From Sphingobacterium sp. (lineage in GTDB: Bacteria > Bacteroidota > Bacteroidia > Sphingobacteriales > Sphingobacteriaceae): 64,000 bases of DNA. The notes under the pieces were generated by a model. The model was not told where the DNA came from. It worked only from the letters and a program-made list of their open reading frames with translations, and did no database searches. This document shows, one piece after another, positions 26,632 through 34,816 of the stretch (positions are counted from its first letter, which is position 1; every line of letters starts with the position of its first letter). The translations under genes were made by a program, and so were the position numbers. The stretch lies in NCBI GenBank assembly GCA_031286695.1, contig JAITTY010000006.1, forward strand, positions 620,001 to 684,000, written 5' to 3'.

Positions 26632-28772
26632 TAGAAATTATAGGAAACATTCATGCGAAATTCGCGTGGGGCATAAGGGACATAGGCATAGAGGCCAGTA
26701 GGCCGTGTCCAAGCACTTCCATAATTGAACCGGTTGGTGATGTTATTGATAAGTCCGTTGATGGCGATCTTACCATTTGTCCAGCCGATACCAGCATCCA
26801 ATCGAAAGATCGGTGCTAGAGAAGGGATGTCGTCTTGCGGGTAACGTCCAGCTCTACCCGCTTGATATTGATAACCTGCGGATACACTCATTCCTGTTAC
26901 TTTTTTGAATGGAAGCCGGTAATTCAGCCAGGTATTTTGTATATGTCGTACCCGGTAGGGGCTTGCTTTGCCAATCAGTGCTGGATTGGCATCGGCAGAA
27001 ATATAGCTATCCGTATAGGCATAGTTGATCACTGTATTGAGGCCCGGAACAATTTCACCTTTGAGGTCGAATTCAATTCCTTTGGATGTCGTCTGGCCGA
27101 TCTGTGACTGCAGGTTGGTCGCGGGATCGCTTACCAGAATATTGTCTCTCGTGATATGATAAAGCGATAAGGTACTGTTCCATTTGCCTTCCCGCCAGTC
27201 CTTTTTTAGACCAAGCTCATAGTTTTTGCCGCGTAGTGGCGAGAATGTTTTGCCATCAGCGCTGAGACCGCTCTGGGGAGTAAACGTACGATCATAAAGG
27301 GCGTAAGCCGATGCACTTTCTGTCAGCGCATAATTTAAACCCACTCGGGGTGTAATCACCAGATCTGAGACTGTGGAGGGGGTAGGGATATCGATATGGC
27401 TTGTCGATCGCGTTAGCCGCGCCGCTAAGGTCACATGTAAGCGGTCCTGCAGGAATGCAAGTTCATCCTGGAGATAAAAGGCGACATATTTGATCTGCTG
27501 CTTGTTGGTCGCAATGCTGTCTAAAGAGCCTGTCTTTTTATTATCATAAAATGGTACTCCATATTGTGGGTTATTGACGTTTAAGGGATATAAGGTTGGG
27601 TTCGCATTTTTGTCGTTATAACCCGAATAACCCAGTAAAGATTTTCGGTTGCCATCGATACTTGCCAGGATATGATGCGCAAGATTACCCGTATTTAATG
27701 TACCATTCAAATAGATCTGAACGGAAGTAACATCCGTTGTAAATCGTTCGTAGGTGACACGTCGTTTGATTTCATCGGGACGGTTTTTATCGTATGCAGA
27801 TACAAAAAAATAATTGCCATCCATCTGGCTGTTGGCATAGGCCGTTTTCGCTGTGAGATTCCAATTTCGGCCGATTTTTTTTGTGTAGGTCAGAAAAGCT
27901 GTATGTTCCCGAGCCTTGACGGGGTCTTTTGTGGGATCGGCAATACTAAAATCCCGAGGAAGGGATGCAAATCCGTAGGGTGAAAATACCGTGAGCAGGT
28001 ACTGTAGAAAAGACTGCTGCTGAAAGCTGTATTCTGCAGTCAAAGAAGATGTTGTGTCTATGCTGTAGGTCAGGCTCGGATTGACCACAACCTTGTCGTT
28101 AAATGCAAAACGCTGAAAAGAGCGGGATTTTTGTCCGACGGCATTGACTCTATATAGCCATTTTTTTTGTTGATCAAAATGGCCATCCAGATCTGCTCCA
28201 ACGCGATAGAGGTCCCAGCTGCCTGTCTGAAAGAACACCTGATTGGAAGGTATACCCGTTGGTTTTTTGGTGACGAGGTTGAAGGATCCCGCTGGATCGC
28301 CAATAGCATTCATAAAACCTGAAGGCCCCTTGATAAATTCCAGCCGATCGATCATATTGGCATCTTCGGGCATGGGACCGTAATAGATCATGGAAAGATC
28401 TACCCCGTTTCGAAGCGTGTTGATACCTGCTCCGCGCATAAAAAGAAAAGGACCATAGAAGTCTGCTGTGTTGTTGCGCATTGCACCGCTCACATTCCTA
28501 CTGATGCTTTCGTTGATATTGATGGCCTGCTGGTCGATGATGATACTATGGTCGATTTCCTGGATGTTCTGTGGTAGCCGTAGAAGCGGTACCTGCAGTT
28601 TTAGGGTATTGGAAGCAGCGTCTAATTTGTATTTTCTATAATATTTGGAAGTGACAAGCGCCTCTTCCAGGCGAATACTATCGCGAAGTGCGGAAGTTGT
28701 ATCCCGTAAAGGATGTTGAGCATATACGATACTGCCTGATAACACAAGCAATACTGAAAATGAGTATTTCAT
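26631..28772 (-). CDS. TonB-dependent siderophore receptor (second module)
   Basis: A 713-residue outer-membrane receptor, signal peptide to about residue 18 (VYAQ). The plug (about 60-170) has LRLPQNIQEIDHSIIIDQQA, FLFMRGAG, LEFIKGPSGFMNAIGDPAG and FNLVTKKPTG, the FhuE/FpvA-type pattern. The barrel ends FRMNVSYNF with terminal F. It is only distantly similar to the receptor at 22410, so the two modules probably take different siderophores. The PepSY gene overlaps its stop. No clear promoter was found in the 76-base gap to the next gene. Confidence 0.93.
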   Translation of the reverse strand: MKYSFSVLLVLSGSIVYAQHPLRDTTSALRDSIRLEEALVTSKYYRKYKLDAASNTLKLQVPLLRLPQNIQEIDHSIIIDQQAININESISRNVSGAMRNNTADFYGPFLFMRGAGINTLRNGVDLSMIYYGPMPEDANMIDRLEFIKGPSGFMNAIGDPAGSFNLVTKKPTGIPSNQVFFQTGSWDLYRVGADLDGHFDQQKKWLYRVNAVGQKSRSFQRFAFNDKVVVNPSLTYSIDTTSSLTAEYSFQQQSFLQYLLTVFSPYGFASLPRDFSIADPTKDPVKAREHTAFLTYTKKIGRNWNLTAKTAYANSQMDGNYFFVSAYDKNRPDEIKRRVTYERFTTDVTSVQIYLNGTLNTGNLAHHILASIDGNRKSLLGYSGYNDKNANPTLYPLNVNNPQYGVPFYDNKKTGSLDSIATNKQQIKYVAFYLQDELAFLQDRLHVTLAARLTRSTSHIDIPTPSTVSDLVITPRVGLNYALTESASAYALYDRTFTPQSGLSADGKTFSPLRGKNYELGLKKDWREGKWNSTLSLYHITRDNILVSDPATNLQSQIGQTTSKGIEFDLKGEIVPGLNTVINYAYTDSYISADANPALIGKASPYRVRHIQNTWLNYRLPFKKVTGMSVSAGYQYQAGRAGRYPQDDIPSLAPIFRLDAGIGWTNGKIAINGLINNITNRFNYGSAWTRPTGLYAYVPYAPREFRMNVSYNF

Positions 28773-28848
28773 GAAATGGTTTTACCTAATTATCAATTTG
28801 TCTAAAATTATTTATCAATGGATGGATCTTCCATTGAGCGAAGATTAA

Positions 28849-29220
28849 TTAGGCAATAGGGGGACGTAGTAATCTATTTGGATTTCTACGGATGGATTTG
28901 GAAACACTTATAGGAATGGGAAGTACGGTAATTTCAATCGAAATAGGAGTGAATGAAAACAAAGCATTGGAGTCAACAATATCGTAAACCTCAGCTTTAA
29001 GCTTGACGCTTGGATTCTGCTTTTCCTTTTCCTGTGCCTTTCTGATCTTTTTCATTAATACGCAGTTACCATTACAATGCAATTGGGGTTTATCTCGATT
29101 TTCGCAGAGGTATTTGGCGATATAGTCTTTATTGGCATAAAAAGCTCCTATCACAATATAACCCCATCCAGCTTGGACGAGCAATGATACGGTCAGAAAA
29201 TACAGGAGCATTTTTTTCAT
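28849..29220 (-). CDS. Small cysteine-motif envelope protein, paralog A (CxGxC family)
   Basis: The frame is open to 29256, but the -7 element at 29226-29233 means translation starts at MKKMLLYF (29220) or MLLYF (29211). One N-terminal hydrophobic segment is followed by ANKDYIAKYLCENRD, then HCNGNCVLMKK, giving C-x9-C-x3-C. A charged helix comes next (KKIRKAQEKEKQN), then a hydrophobic strand-rich tail ending RPPIA. Two further members (30163, 32021) share this order. I recognise the motif as recurring in Bacteroidota near metal or TonB genes but know of no assigned function. The three cysteines suggest metal or heme-related chemistry in the periplasm. Confidence 0.8.
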   Translation of the reverse strand: MKKMLLYFLTVSLLVQAGWGYIVIGAFYANKDYIAKYLCENRDKPQLHCNGNCVLMKKIRKAQEKEKQNPSVKLKAEVYDIVDSNALFSFTPISIEITVLPIPISVSKSIRRNPNRLLRPPIA

Positions 29221-29225
29221 CGGGC

Positions 29226-29256
29226 CAAACTTAGATAAATAGTTTTTTATATGCAA
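29226..29256 (-). promoter_or_regulatory. Promoter of the paralog A gene
   Basis: On the minus strand, TTG (29256-29254), a 20-base spacer and TAAGTTTG (29233-29226) match the Bacteroidota consensus exactly. This excludes the ATG at 29256 as the translation start. Confidence 0.7.
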
Positions 29257-29293
29257 TTTAAATTTGGTCGTGCTCTTTTGTCGTCTGTATCTG

Positions 29294-29998
29294 CTAGCTG
29301 TTTTTTGACTGTTTTAGCTGATCAAATGTTCGGTTATATCGGTCATAAATGACTTTTTCAGATTCAAAATCTGGATTTGGCTTCCAATATTCTTCGACCC
29401 GAATTGTATTGTTTTTGATGATGGTATTTGAGCTTATCAACGTTCCTTTTCCGTGGACTTCGTTCATGTTAACGGAGTTTATGGGGACAAAGAATTTTTC
29501 TAGCATTTTGGGGATTTCGCGAAAACTGATGCAATCCTCGTCGATAATGACCGTTTTGCTTTTTGTGATCAACGGCAAAAGTACTTTGGCTATCCAGCGG
29601 GGTTGTTTCGACTTGATTTGATCTGCGGGCTGTGTCAGATAGAAACTGAACTGTGCCTTATCGTCGCTGTGGTGGTTGCGGTAGACAACGGTTTCGATGG
29701 TATTCCAAGGAATAAACTGCGTTGTATTTAGCAGTGGGATTTGATGAGATAGACCTTTGTGATCGGCTGTTACACTTTCCTGTAGCGCTGTTTGTCGTTC
29801 GATCGTTTTCTCAGAAACTCGAAAACCAACTGTTAAACCGTATAGGATAATACCTGGAAAAAGGATAAAAAGTCCTGAAACGAAATAGGCCCCCACAACT
29901 TTGCTGCCATGAATAATCATAAATATGGTCAAACCTATTCCAATGCAAATAAATAGTCCAAGAAATAATTTAATAAATAAAAAAGGGTTAAATTTCAT
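29294..29998 (-). CDS. Membrane protein of unknown function with PH-like soluble domain
   Basis: A 234-residue protein. Two N-terminal helices (about residues 8-30 and 36-58) are followed by a soluble domain with LLNTTQFIPWNTIETVVYRN and later VIIDEDCISFREIPKML and VEEYWKPNPDFES. The layout of two helices plus a small beta-rich domain in which an I-W-N-I segment follows a strand resembles bacterial PH-like membrane proteins. I cannot name a family. It is transcribed in the same direction as the paralog A gene, but that gene has its own promoter. Confidence 0.65.
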   Translation of the reverse strand: MKFNPFLFIKLFLGLFICIGIGLTIFMIIHGSKVVGAYFVSGLFILFPGIILYGLTVGFRVSEKTIERQTALQESVTADHKGLSHQIPLLNTTQFIPWNTIETVVYRNHHSDDKAQFSFYLTQPADQIKSKQPRWIAKVLLPLITKSKTVIIDEDCISFREIPKMLEKFFVPINSVNMNEVHGKGTLISSNTIIKNNTIRVEEYWKPNPDFESEKVIYDRYNRTFDQLKQSKNS

Positions 29999-30116
29999 TT
30001 ACTCAAAGCCAGTGGTTTCTAGCTAAATATACTAAAAGTTGTTGGTTTTTATGGAAGCGCTACTCACTTTGAAAAGAGAAGGGCGACACAGGCCTGCTAC
30101 AGAAGGGGCTAAGGTC

Positions 30117-30147
30117 TTGGGGCAAATAGCAATAATTATTATATTTG
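30117..30147 (+). promoter_or_regulatory. Promoter of the cysteine-motif/cytochrome operon
   Basis: TTG (30117-30119), a 20-base spacer and TATATTTG (30140-30147) are a consensus Bacteroidota promoter. The ATG at 30163 follows 15 bases later, so the frame's earlier ATG at 30145, inside the -7 element, is not the start. Confidence 0.75.
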
Positions 30148-30162
30148 TGGCACTGTCGATAC

Positions 30163-30540
30163 ATGAAAGCGAAACAATTGATATGGATACTATTGCCGTT
30201 GATGCTCTTGCAGAGCTTCTCGTCGGTGTGGCTATGGACTGTTTTTGAGCTAAATAGAGATTATATCGCTAAGAACGAGTGTATCAATCGATTCAACGAA
30301 AAGGCACTCTCCTGTCGAGGACAATGTGTGTTGATGAAGAAAATGCGTGAACATGAGGAGAAGGAACAGAAGAACCTCGAATCGCGTATAATCGATGTTG
30401 TGTTTATCAATAATCAGCAGAATTTTAACCTTGATATCGCTTTTTTTGAAGAAGCAGCTGTAGAAACCCTACTTCCGGAATATCAGGCAAATTATACCTA
30501 TACACCAATCTTTTCTATTTTTCACCCACCCTTGGTTTAG
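30163..30540 (+). CDS. Small cysteine-motif envelope protein, paralog B (CxGxC family)
   Basis: A 125-residue protein from MKAKQLIWILLPLMLLQSF. One N-terminal helix is followed by ELNRDYIAKNECINRF and SCRGQCVLMKKMRE, giving C-x10-C-x3-C. The charged segment HEEKEQKNLES and a strand-rich tail ending FHPPLV complete it. The order of N[RK]DYIA, the three cysteines, a charged helix and the terminal HPPL is shared with paralogs A and C. It is first in an operon with a double-YtkA lipoprotein, a cytochrome c lipoprotein, paralog C and an AraC regulator. Function is unknown. Periplasmic metal or heme handling is inferred from cysteines and neighbours. Confidence 0.82.
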   Translation: MKAKQLIWILLPLMLLQSFSSVWLWTVFELNRDYIAKNECINRFNEKALSCRGQCVLMKKMREHEEKEQKNLESRIIDVVFINNQQNFNLDIAFFEEAAVETLLPEYQANYTYTPIFSIFHPPLV

Positions 30541-30624
30541 ATCATTTTGTTTTTTAGTACGTGCTATAGGCTTATTGTCTGATAGCCGGTACTGTCTATT
30601 TTCAAAAGTTTTAAATCAATTCAT

Positions 30625-31476
30625 ATGAATATCTATTCCCGTATAGGGACTATCGAGGGATTGTTATACTCTCTATTTGCCTTTTTAATTACTTTTTCAA
30701 TTTCATCATGTACGTCGGATCTTGCAAAAAATAGCAGGGATGAAGCAAATCTTATTCCGCCAAAAGAGTCTGATCTGGTCCGCATAACGGATACGACCTG
30801 GCGTGACAACAGCTATACCGTATACGCAGATGCCAAACTCAACAATAAATATCATACTGTTTACCTCCATGTAAAAGATAAGTCCGGAAATCCAATCAAT
30901 GACAAAACCTTAGATTTCTATCCCGAGATGAGTATGGGACGCATGAAGCATGGTGGGCCCTACGAACATCCTCTTGCACTCGGTAATGGATGGTATAGAA
31001 GCCCTATGGTTTTTATTATGGCGGATATCCCGCAAATGGGAATAGGCTGGCAACTGCATACCATACGTAGTCATGAGGGGAAAAAAGACACATTGGCCAT
31101 TAAGATTCCAGTTACAGCGGCAGCAAGCATGCGCACCATGAGCTCAGGGACAAGAGACGATAGCCGTGTATTTATATCCTGTTTATTGCCCGACAACGTA
31201 AAACAAGGAAAGCATCAGATTCAATTTTTAATGAATAAAATGGATGGACATCATTTTCCGGTACTGGATAATTACGTCATTAAATTAAAAACCAATATGC
31301 TATCCATGGGCCATGGTTCTTCGGGTAATGTAGCGGCGGAGAGCATTGGGCGTGGTTATTATGAGGGTACCGTTAATTTTTCCATGGCTGGCTCCTGGGA
31401 AGTTCTTATCGAACTATGGAAAGATGGCAAAAAGGCAAATCAGGATGATATCAAATATCGGGTACAAGTCATTTAG
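30625..31476 (+). CDS. Lipoprotein with two YtkA-like domains
   Basis: A 283-residue lipoprotein with lipobox SISSC (about residue 29). Two similar domains follow. The first (about 55-150) includes HTVYLHVKDKSGNP and the methionine/histidine-rich PEMSMGRMKHGGPYEHP. The second (about 180-280) includes LSMGHGSSGN, then GYYEGTVNFSMAGSWEV. YtkA/FixH-like domains carry such M/H-rich loops near copper or cytochrome oxidase systems, so copper contact is plausible. The duplication within one chain is unusual. It lies 84 bases after paralog B and 42 before the cytochrome gene. Confidence 0.8.
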   Translation: MNIYSRIGTIEGLLYSLFAFLITFSISSCTSDLAKNSRDEANLIPPKESDLVRITDTTWRDNSYTVYADAKLNNKYHTVYLHVKDKSGNPINDKTLDFYPEMSMGRMKHGGPYEHPLALGNGWYRSPMVFIMADIPQMGIGWQLHTIRSHEGKKDTLAIKIPVTAAASMRTMSSGTRDDSRVFISCLLPDNVKQGKHQIQFLMNKMDGHHFPVLDNYVIKLKTNMLSMGHGSSGNVAAESIGRGYYEGTVNFSMAGSWEVLIELWKDGKKANQDDIKYRVQVI

Positions 31477-31518
31477 ATTAAGAGAAACTTATTTTACGAA
31501 CATATTTAACAAATAGAA

Positions 31519-32010
31519 ATGAAAAAGATAATCAATATAATCCTCGCCTGTTTCGGTTTTGTGGCTATACTGGCTTGTAGCGGAAATGAGGAAACGAAAT
31601 CTAAACAAGAGAATAGTCTGCAGCAACCTGCGGCTGCAGAACCAGCAGCCATGCTGGATTATAAGACCGAAGGATCTAAAGGAGTGGGGAGCATTACTTC
31701 TTTTGAACACAAACCTTTTGATGCGGCCCTTGCAAATAAAGGGGTAGAATTATTTGTGTCAAAATGTGCCATGTGTCATAGTTTTGACCGGACTTTGGTG
31801 GGGCCGTCATTGGATGCTGTGGTCAAACGTCGCACCCCGGAGTGGATTATGAATATGATGCTGGATCCGGCAACCATGTTGGAGAAGGATGCCGATGCGA
31901 AAGCACTTAGTAAGGAGTATGGTTCGCCAATGATTAGTCTGGGTCTGAAGCAGGAAGAGGCACGTGCCATTCTAGAGTATCTGCGCGAACGTAATAGCAC
32001 AGCTAAATAG
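31519..32010 (+). CDS. Membrane-anchored cytochrome c (lipoprotein)
   Basis: A 163-residue lipoprotein with lipobox ILAC (C20). A short alanine/proline linker precedes a class I cytochrome c domain. Heme attaches to C83 and C86 with H87 as axial ligand (CAMCH). The distal methionine is likely in GSPMISLG (about residue 143), and the terminal helix is EARAILEYLRE. Sequences of this form appear as electron donors to periplasmic reductases, including nitrous oxide reductase, but no nosZ or other reductase lies in the window. It is 10 bases upstream of paralog C and in the same operon as the YtkA lipoprotein. Confidence 0.9.
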   Translation: MKKIINIILACFGFVAILACSGNEETKSKQENSLQQPAAAEPAAMLDYKTEGSKGVGSITSFEHKPFDAALANKGVELFVSKCAMCHSFDRTLVGPSLDAVVKRRTPEWIMNMMLDPATMLEKDADAKALSKEYGSPMISLGLKQEEARAILEYLRERNSTAK

Positions 32011-32020
32011 GATAGGATAA

Positions 32021-32407
32021 ATGAAATTGCACGGTTGTAGATGGTTGTTTTGTATGATAATGGCTTGGGCGATATGCTTGCAGGCAACCAATCTCTTGTG
32101 GGCATTTCTTGAGTTTGAATGCAATCGCGTCTATATAGAGCATAATCTCTGTGTCAATCGATTTGAACCAGCAGTGAGCTGTAAAGGCTTCTGTTACCTC
32201 AGGGAAAAAACGGTTGAACAAAAGGATGTGAACGATGTGCTTGCCAAAACGAAAGGCATGGAAACATTGGTTTTCGTGCAGTATATGAGGGAAATTTTGT
32301 TGTGTTTTCCGACATGTCCAGCCCTAAAGGTTGTCTATCCCACAGCTTTGGCCCCCGAGACCTGCGCGGGGATAGCGCATCAAATTTTTAGACCACCAAT
32401 CTTTTGA
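32021..32407 (+). CDS. Small cysteine-motif envelope protein, paralog C (CxGxC family)
   Basis: A 128-residue protein with an N-terminal hydrophobic segment (CMIMAWAICLQATNLLWAF). ECNRVYIEHNLCVNRF and SCKGFCYLREK follow, giving C-x9-C-x3-C. It has additional cysteines (LLCFPTCP and ETCAGIAH) and the C-terminal tail FRPPIF. It shares the NRxYI, cysteine and RPPI landmarks of paralogs A and B but is the most diverged, with a shorter charged helix. It begins 10 bases after the cytochrome stop, so it is co-transcribed. I infer the same unknown envelope role, possibly with a different metal or partner. Confidence 0.8.
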   Translation: MKLHGCRWLFCMIMAWAICLQATNLLWAFLEFECNRVYIEHNLCVNRFEPAVSCKGFCYLREKTVEQKDVNDVLAKTKGMETLVFVQYMREILLCFPTCPALKVVYPTALAPETCAGIAHQIFRPPIF

Positions 32408-32447
32408 TTATTCCTCAAATATTTTTTTACAGAATAATCATAAAGAA

Positions 32448-33314
32448 ATGGTCATACGAAAAGAGAAACTAGATTTTCTAAAATTAGAAGATATTGATTC
32501 CACTTCGAAGGGAATCGTTATTATGCCTATAACGGATTTTTTACGTGCTAAAGCTAATCAGAATACGCTGCATGTACGCGCGTTTTATAGCCTTTTGTTC
32601 GTCCAGAGTGGCGAATTGTCTATGGTGGTCGATCAAAATGTACATGTCGTAGGTGCTCATGACATGATTAGCATCAATGCTGATGCTGTGTGCAGCTTTG
32701 AGTCGCATGCTGACGTAGAAGGTTACGTTGTCTTATTTAAAGCATCTTTTTTTATGCAGCGGCATCCGACTGATGTGATGCGTTATTTTCATTTTTTAAA
32801 GAGTAGAAGTATGCACACTTTTGTTCTCTCAAAAGAAGAAAGGACGAGTTTTTTGCAGGTAGTAAGCCTCATGCTGACAGCATACAATTCCTTTAGCTTG
32901 AGTGCTGACTATGTATTGAAACGTTACTTAATTATGCTTTTCCAGATGCTGGGGCGGTATATCGTAGTAGAGGGAGTCGATGCACACATGGATGAAGTCG
33001 ACGATAGGATCCGAAATTTCGAATCGCTAGTCGATAATCATTATGCACAACAGCGTTACCCTTCATTTTATGCCGGGCAATTGAATATATCGATCAATTA
33101 CCTCAATCGGATCTGTCGGGAAAAAAGAGCAGCAAGCTGTGGGACGATTATTCGTGGACGTATTTTAGTGGAGGCAGAGCGCTTGCTTTACCATACTTTT
33201 AAAACAGTAAAAGAAATTGCTTTTGAACTTGGGTTTGAAAATGCACCCTATTTCAGCACATTTTTTAAAGCAAATAAAGGAATGAGTCCTGAAGAGTACC
33301 GGAAGAATCTGTGA
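32448..33314 (+). CDS. AraC-family transcriptional regulator
   Basis: A 288-residue protein with an N-terminal cupin-like ligand domain (about residues 20-125) and a C-terminal double helix-turn-helix (about 190-288). The C-terminal signature is IAFELGFENAPYFSTFFK followed by GMSPEEYRK. The first helix-turn-helix region reads YAGQLNISINYLNRICREK. It starts 41 bases after paralog C and is probably the last gene of that operon, so it may control it. The ligand is unknown. A terminator follows. Confidence 0.88.
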   Translation: MVIRKEKLDFLKLEDIDSTSKGIVIMPITDFLRAKANQNTLHVRAFYSLLFVQSGELSMVVDQNVHVVGAHDMISINADAVCSFESHADVEGYVVLFKASFFMQRHPTDVMRYFHFLKSRSMHTFVLSKEERTSFLQVVSLMLTAYNSFSLSADYVLKRYLIMLFQMLGRYIVVEGVDAHMDEVDDRIRNFESLVDNHYAQQRYPSFYAGQLNISINYLNRICREKRAASCGTIIRGRILVEAERLLYHTFKTVKEIAFELGFENAPYFSTFFKANKGMSPEEYRKNL

Positions 33315-33330
33315 AATGCATCACATTAGA

Positions 33331-33366
33331 AGCCTTTTCCACCTACATGGAAAAGGCTACATTTTA
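33331..33366 (+). terminator. Intrinsic terminator of the cysteine-motif operon
   Basis: AGCCTTTTCC (33331-33340) pairs with GGAAAAGGCT (33349-33358), followed by ACATTTTAA. It lies 17 bases after the AraC stop. Confidence 0.75.
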
Positions 33367-33445
33367 ATTGCGGAGTATTCCTGTGGCTTGCTTAGCGAAA
33401 GCTTTTTCAAGCACGGGATATTTCCTATTGCTGATGGTACCAATC

Positions 33446-33565
33446 TTACTTTTTCTTTTTCATTTTTTTATCGCCTTCGGCAGGCAGATCCAATATAGCC
33501 ATCAATAACAAATAATAGCCTTTTTCCAATCCCATTTTTTGTGCTTTTTGGTTTATAGTTTCCAT
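33446..33565 (-). CDS. Possible 39-residue lysine-tailed protein
   Basis: On the minus strand an ATG at 33565 opens METINQKAQKMGLEKGYYLL, continues LMAILDLPAEGD and ends in a lysine-rich tail (KKMKKKK) before TAA at 33446. The amphipathic start and basic end look like a genuine small protein rather than chance. No promoter match was found, and nothing else in the interval 33566-33850 looks coding. I do not recognise the family. Confidence 0.35.
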   Translation of the reverse strand: METINQKAQKMGLEKGYYLLLMAILDLPAEGDKKMKKKK

Positions 33566-33850
33566 ATCTATATTCGATTATTGTTTAAATATTATTTTAT
33601 GATTTGTGTAAACTGAATCAAATGCTATACCCAAAAGCCTCTTTCGGACCCATAACCGTATTTTTAGAACGGAAATAACGTAGAGATTTCAGTTTGTGAC
33701 AAAAAAATACGCGGTACTCAGGTATTTAATGCGGTGAAAGTATCGGATGGATTAGCGGTGAGATGTAAAAAGTACACAAACGTGCTTGCTCTAAAACATT
33801 TTTAACGCTGGTATTGTCATACTTCCGATTAATAATTAAAACAGGTATTT

Positions 33851-34024
33851 ATGAAAAAGATAATTCCATTTGCACTCATGTCGAGTTTATTGGTGCTCGT
33901 GTCGAGCTGTGCGGCAATTGAAGGTATTTTTAAGGCCGGTGTCTGGTCGGGTATCCTATTGGTTGTAGTCGTGGTCGCTATCGTCATCTGGCTGGTGAGC
34001 AAATTGTTTGGTGGATCAAAATGA
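33851..34024 (+). CDS. Small lipoprotein with one membrane helix
   Basis: 57 residues from ATG 33851 to TGA 34022-34024. The start MKKIIPFALMSSLLVLVSSC gives a clear lipobox (VSSC, C20). AAIEGIFKAGVWSGI then leads into a membrane helix (LLVVVVVAIVIWLVSKLF) and a short GGSK tail. Proteins of this exact build are widespread in Bacteroidota and often mis-annotated as a phosphatidate cytidylyltransferase. They are too short for that enzyme. Function is unknown. Confidence 0.8.
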   Translation: MKKIIPFALMSSLLVLVSSCAAIEGIFKAGVWSGILLVVVVVAIVIWLVSKLFGGSK

Positions 34025-34057
34025 TTATATGAACTGGGATTTTCAGCACCAGGGGAT

Positions 34058-34816
34058 CTATATTTTTTCGGTCAGATATTTCCAGTAGCGTTTGGGAACA
34101 TGTCTTAAATGAAGCTTTAAGTTCTTACGTGATTCAATATTGGTACTTTTAAAATAAGTCTTCCAAAGATGCTGATATTCCTTTTCTTGAGGATCGAGAT
34201 CCACTTCTAGCTGATATGGATCTCGAATCTCGCTCTTATCGTTATTGGATACCTCCACGATGTTATGGCAATCGTAGTAGAAGCCATAGTTTCGCCGTAT
34301 ATCATAAATTAACCAATTCTGGTCAGCAAATCGGTTTTTAAAGAAGTCTACGACCAAGGGAACCACATTGAAATCAGGTTCAACGATAGCTGTGTAAAGG
34401 TGATCTTCAGATTTTACAAATCGGATAAATGCCTGCATACGATGGCGTTCACGGCTAATCTTTTTGACTGTTTGATGCATACGTAGGATAGCTGGATGCC
34501 CATAATTATGTATATCCAACTTTCCTTTGCGGAAGAGTTCGGTGATCAGTCGAAATCCGTTGAGCCATTCAGATTGGTTGTCGGACAGAAAGTTGTGATA
34601 AAAGATCTTTGCTTCTTTCTTTCCCAATATTTTTTCCATTCCAGCAAGAATGCGATTAGTTTTTTTAGCATCCGTATTAATTTGGCGATTCTCCGAAAAA
34701 ATATTAATTTCCATAGTTTGCATTGTAGCAGGAATAATATCAAATTCTTTTCGTTCAAAGGCTTCAAATATGCAGCAGAGGTACCCGGAATAACTTCCAT
34801 CAAAAATATAATTCAT
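34058..34816 (-). CDS. Putative DNA repair protein of the TIGR03915/DUF4130 type
   Basis: A 252-residue protein beginning MNYIFDGSYSGYLCCIFEAF, the family's diagnostic opening. It contains the DUF4130 region (about residues 90-240) with RERHRMQAFIRF, VVPLVVDFFKNRFADQNWLI and IYDIRRNYGFYYD, and ends LRHVPKRYWKYLTEK. It is always paired with a radical-SAM protein (next gene), and the pair is annotated as a putative DNA modification or repair system. The start overlaps the partner's stop at 34816, so they are translationally coupled. The chemistry is undetermined. Confidence 0.88.
   Translation of the reverse strand: MNYIFDGSYSGYLCCIFEAFERKEFDIIPATMQTMEINIFSENRQINTDAKKTNRILAGMEKILGKKEAKIFYHNFLSDNQSEWLNGFRLITELFRKGKLDIHNYGHPAILRMHQTVKKISRERHRMQAFIRFVKSEDHLYTAIVEPDFNVVPLVVDFFKNRFADQNWLIYDIRRNYGFYYDCHNIVEVSNNDKSEIRDPYQLEVDLDPQEKEYQHLWKTYFKSTNIESRKNLKLHLRHVPKRYWKYLTEKI

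Noticed and set aside
31519..32010. Cytochrome considered as part of a nitrous oxide reductase (nos) cluster
   Set aside because: No nosZ, nosL, nosD, nosF or nosY gene is present. The similarity to nos-associated cytochromes is not enough.
33316..33498. Open frame of 60 codons on the + strand after the AraC gene
   Set aside because: It spans the AraC terminator hairpin, shows no domain features, and a more protein-like small frame lies on the opposite strand at 33446-33565.
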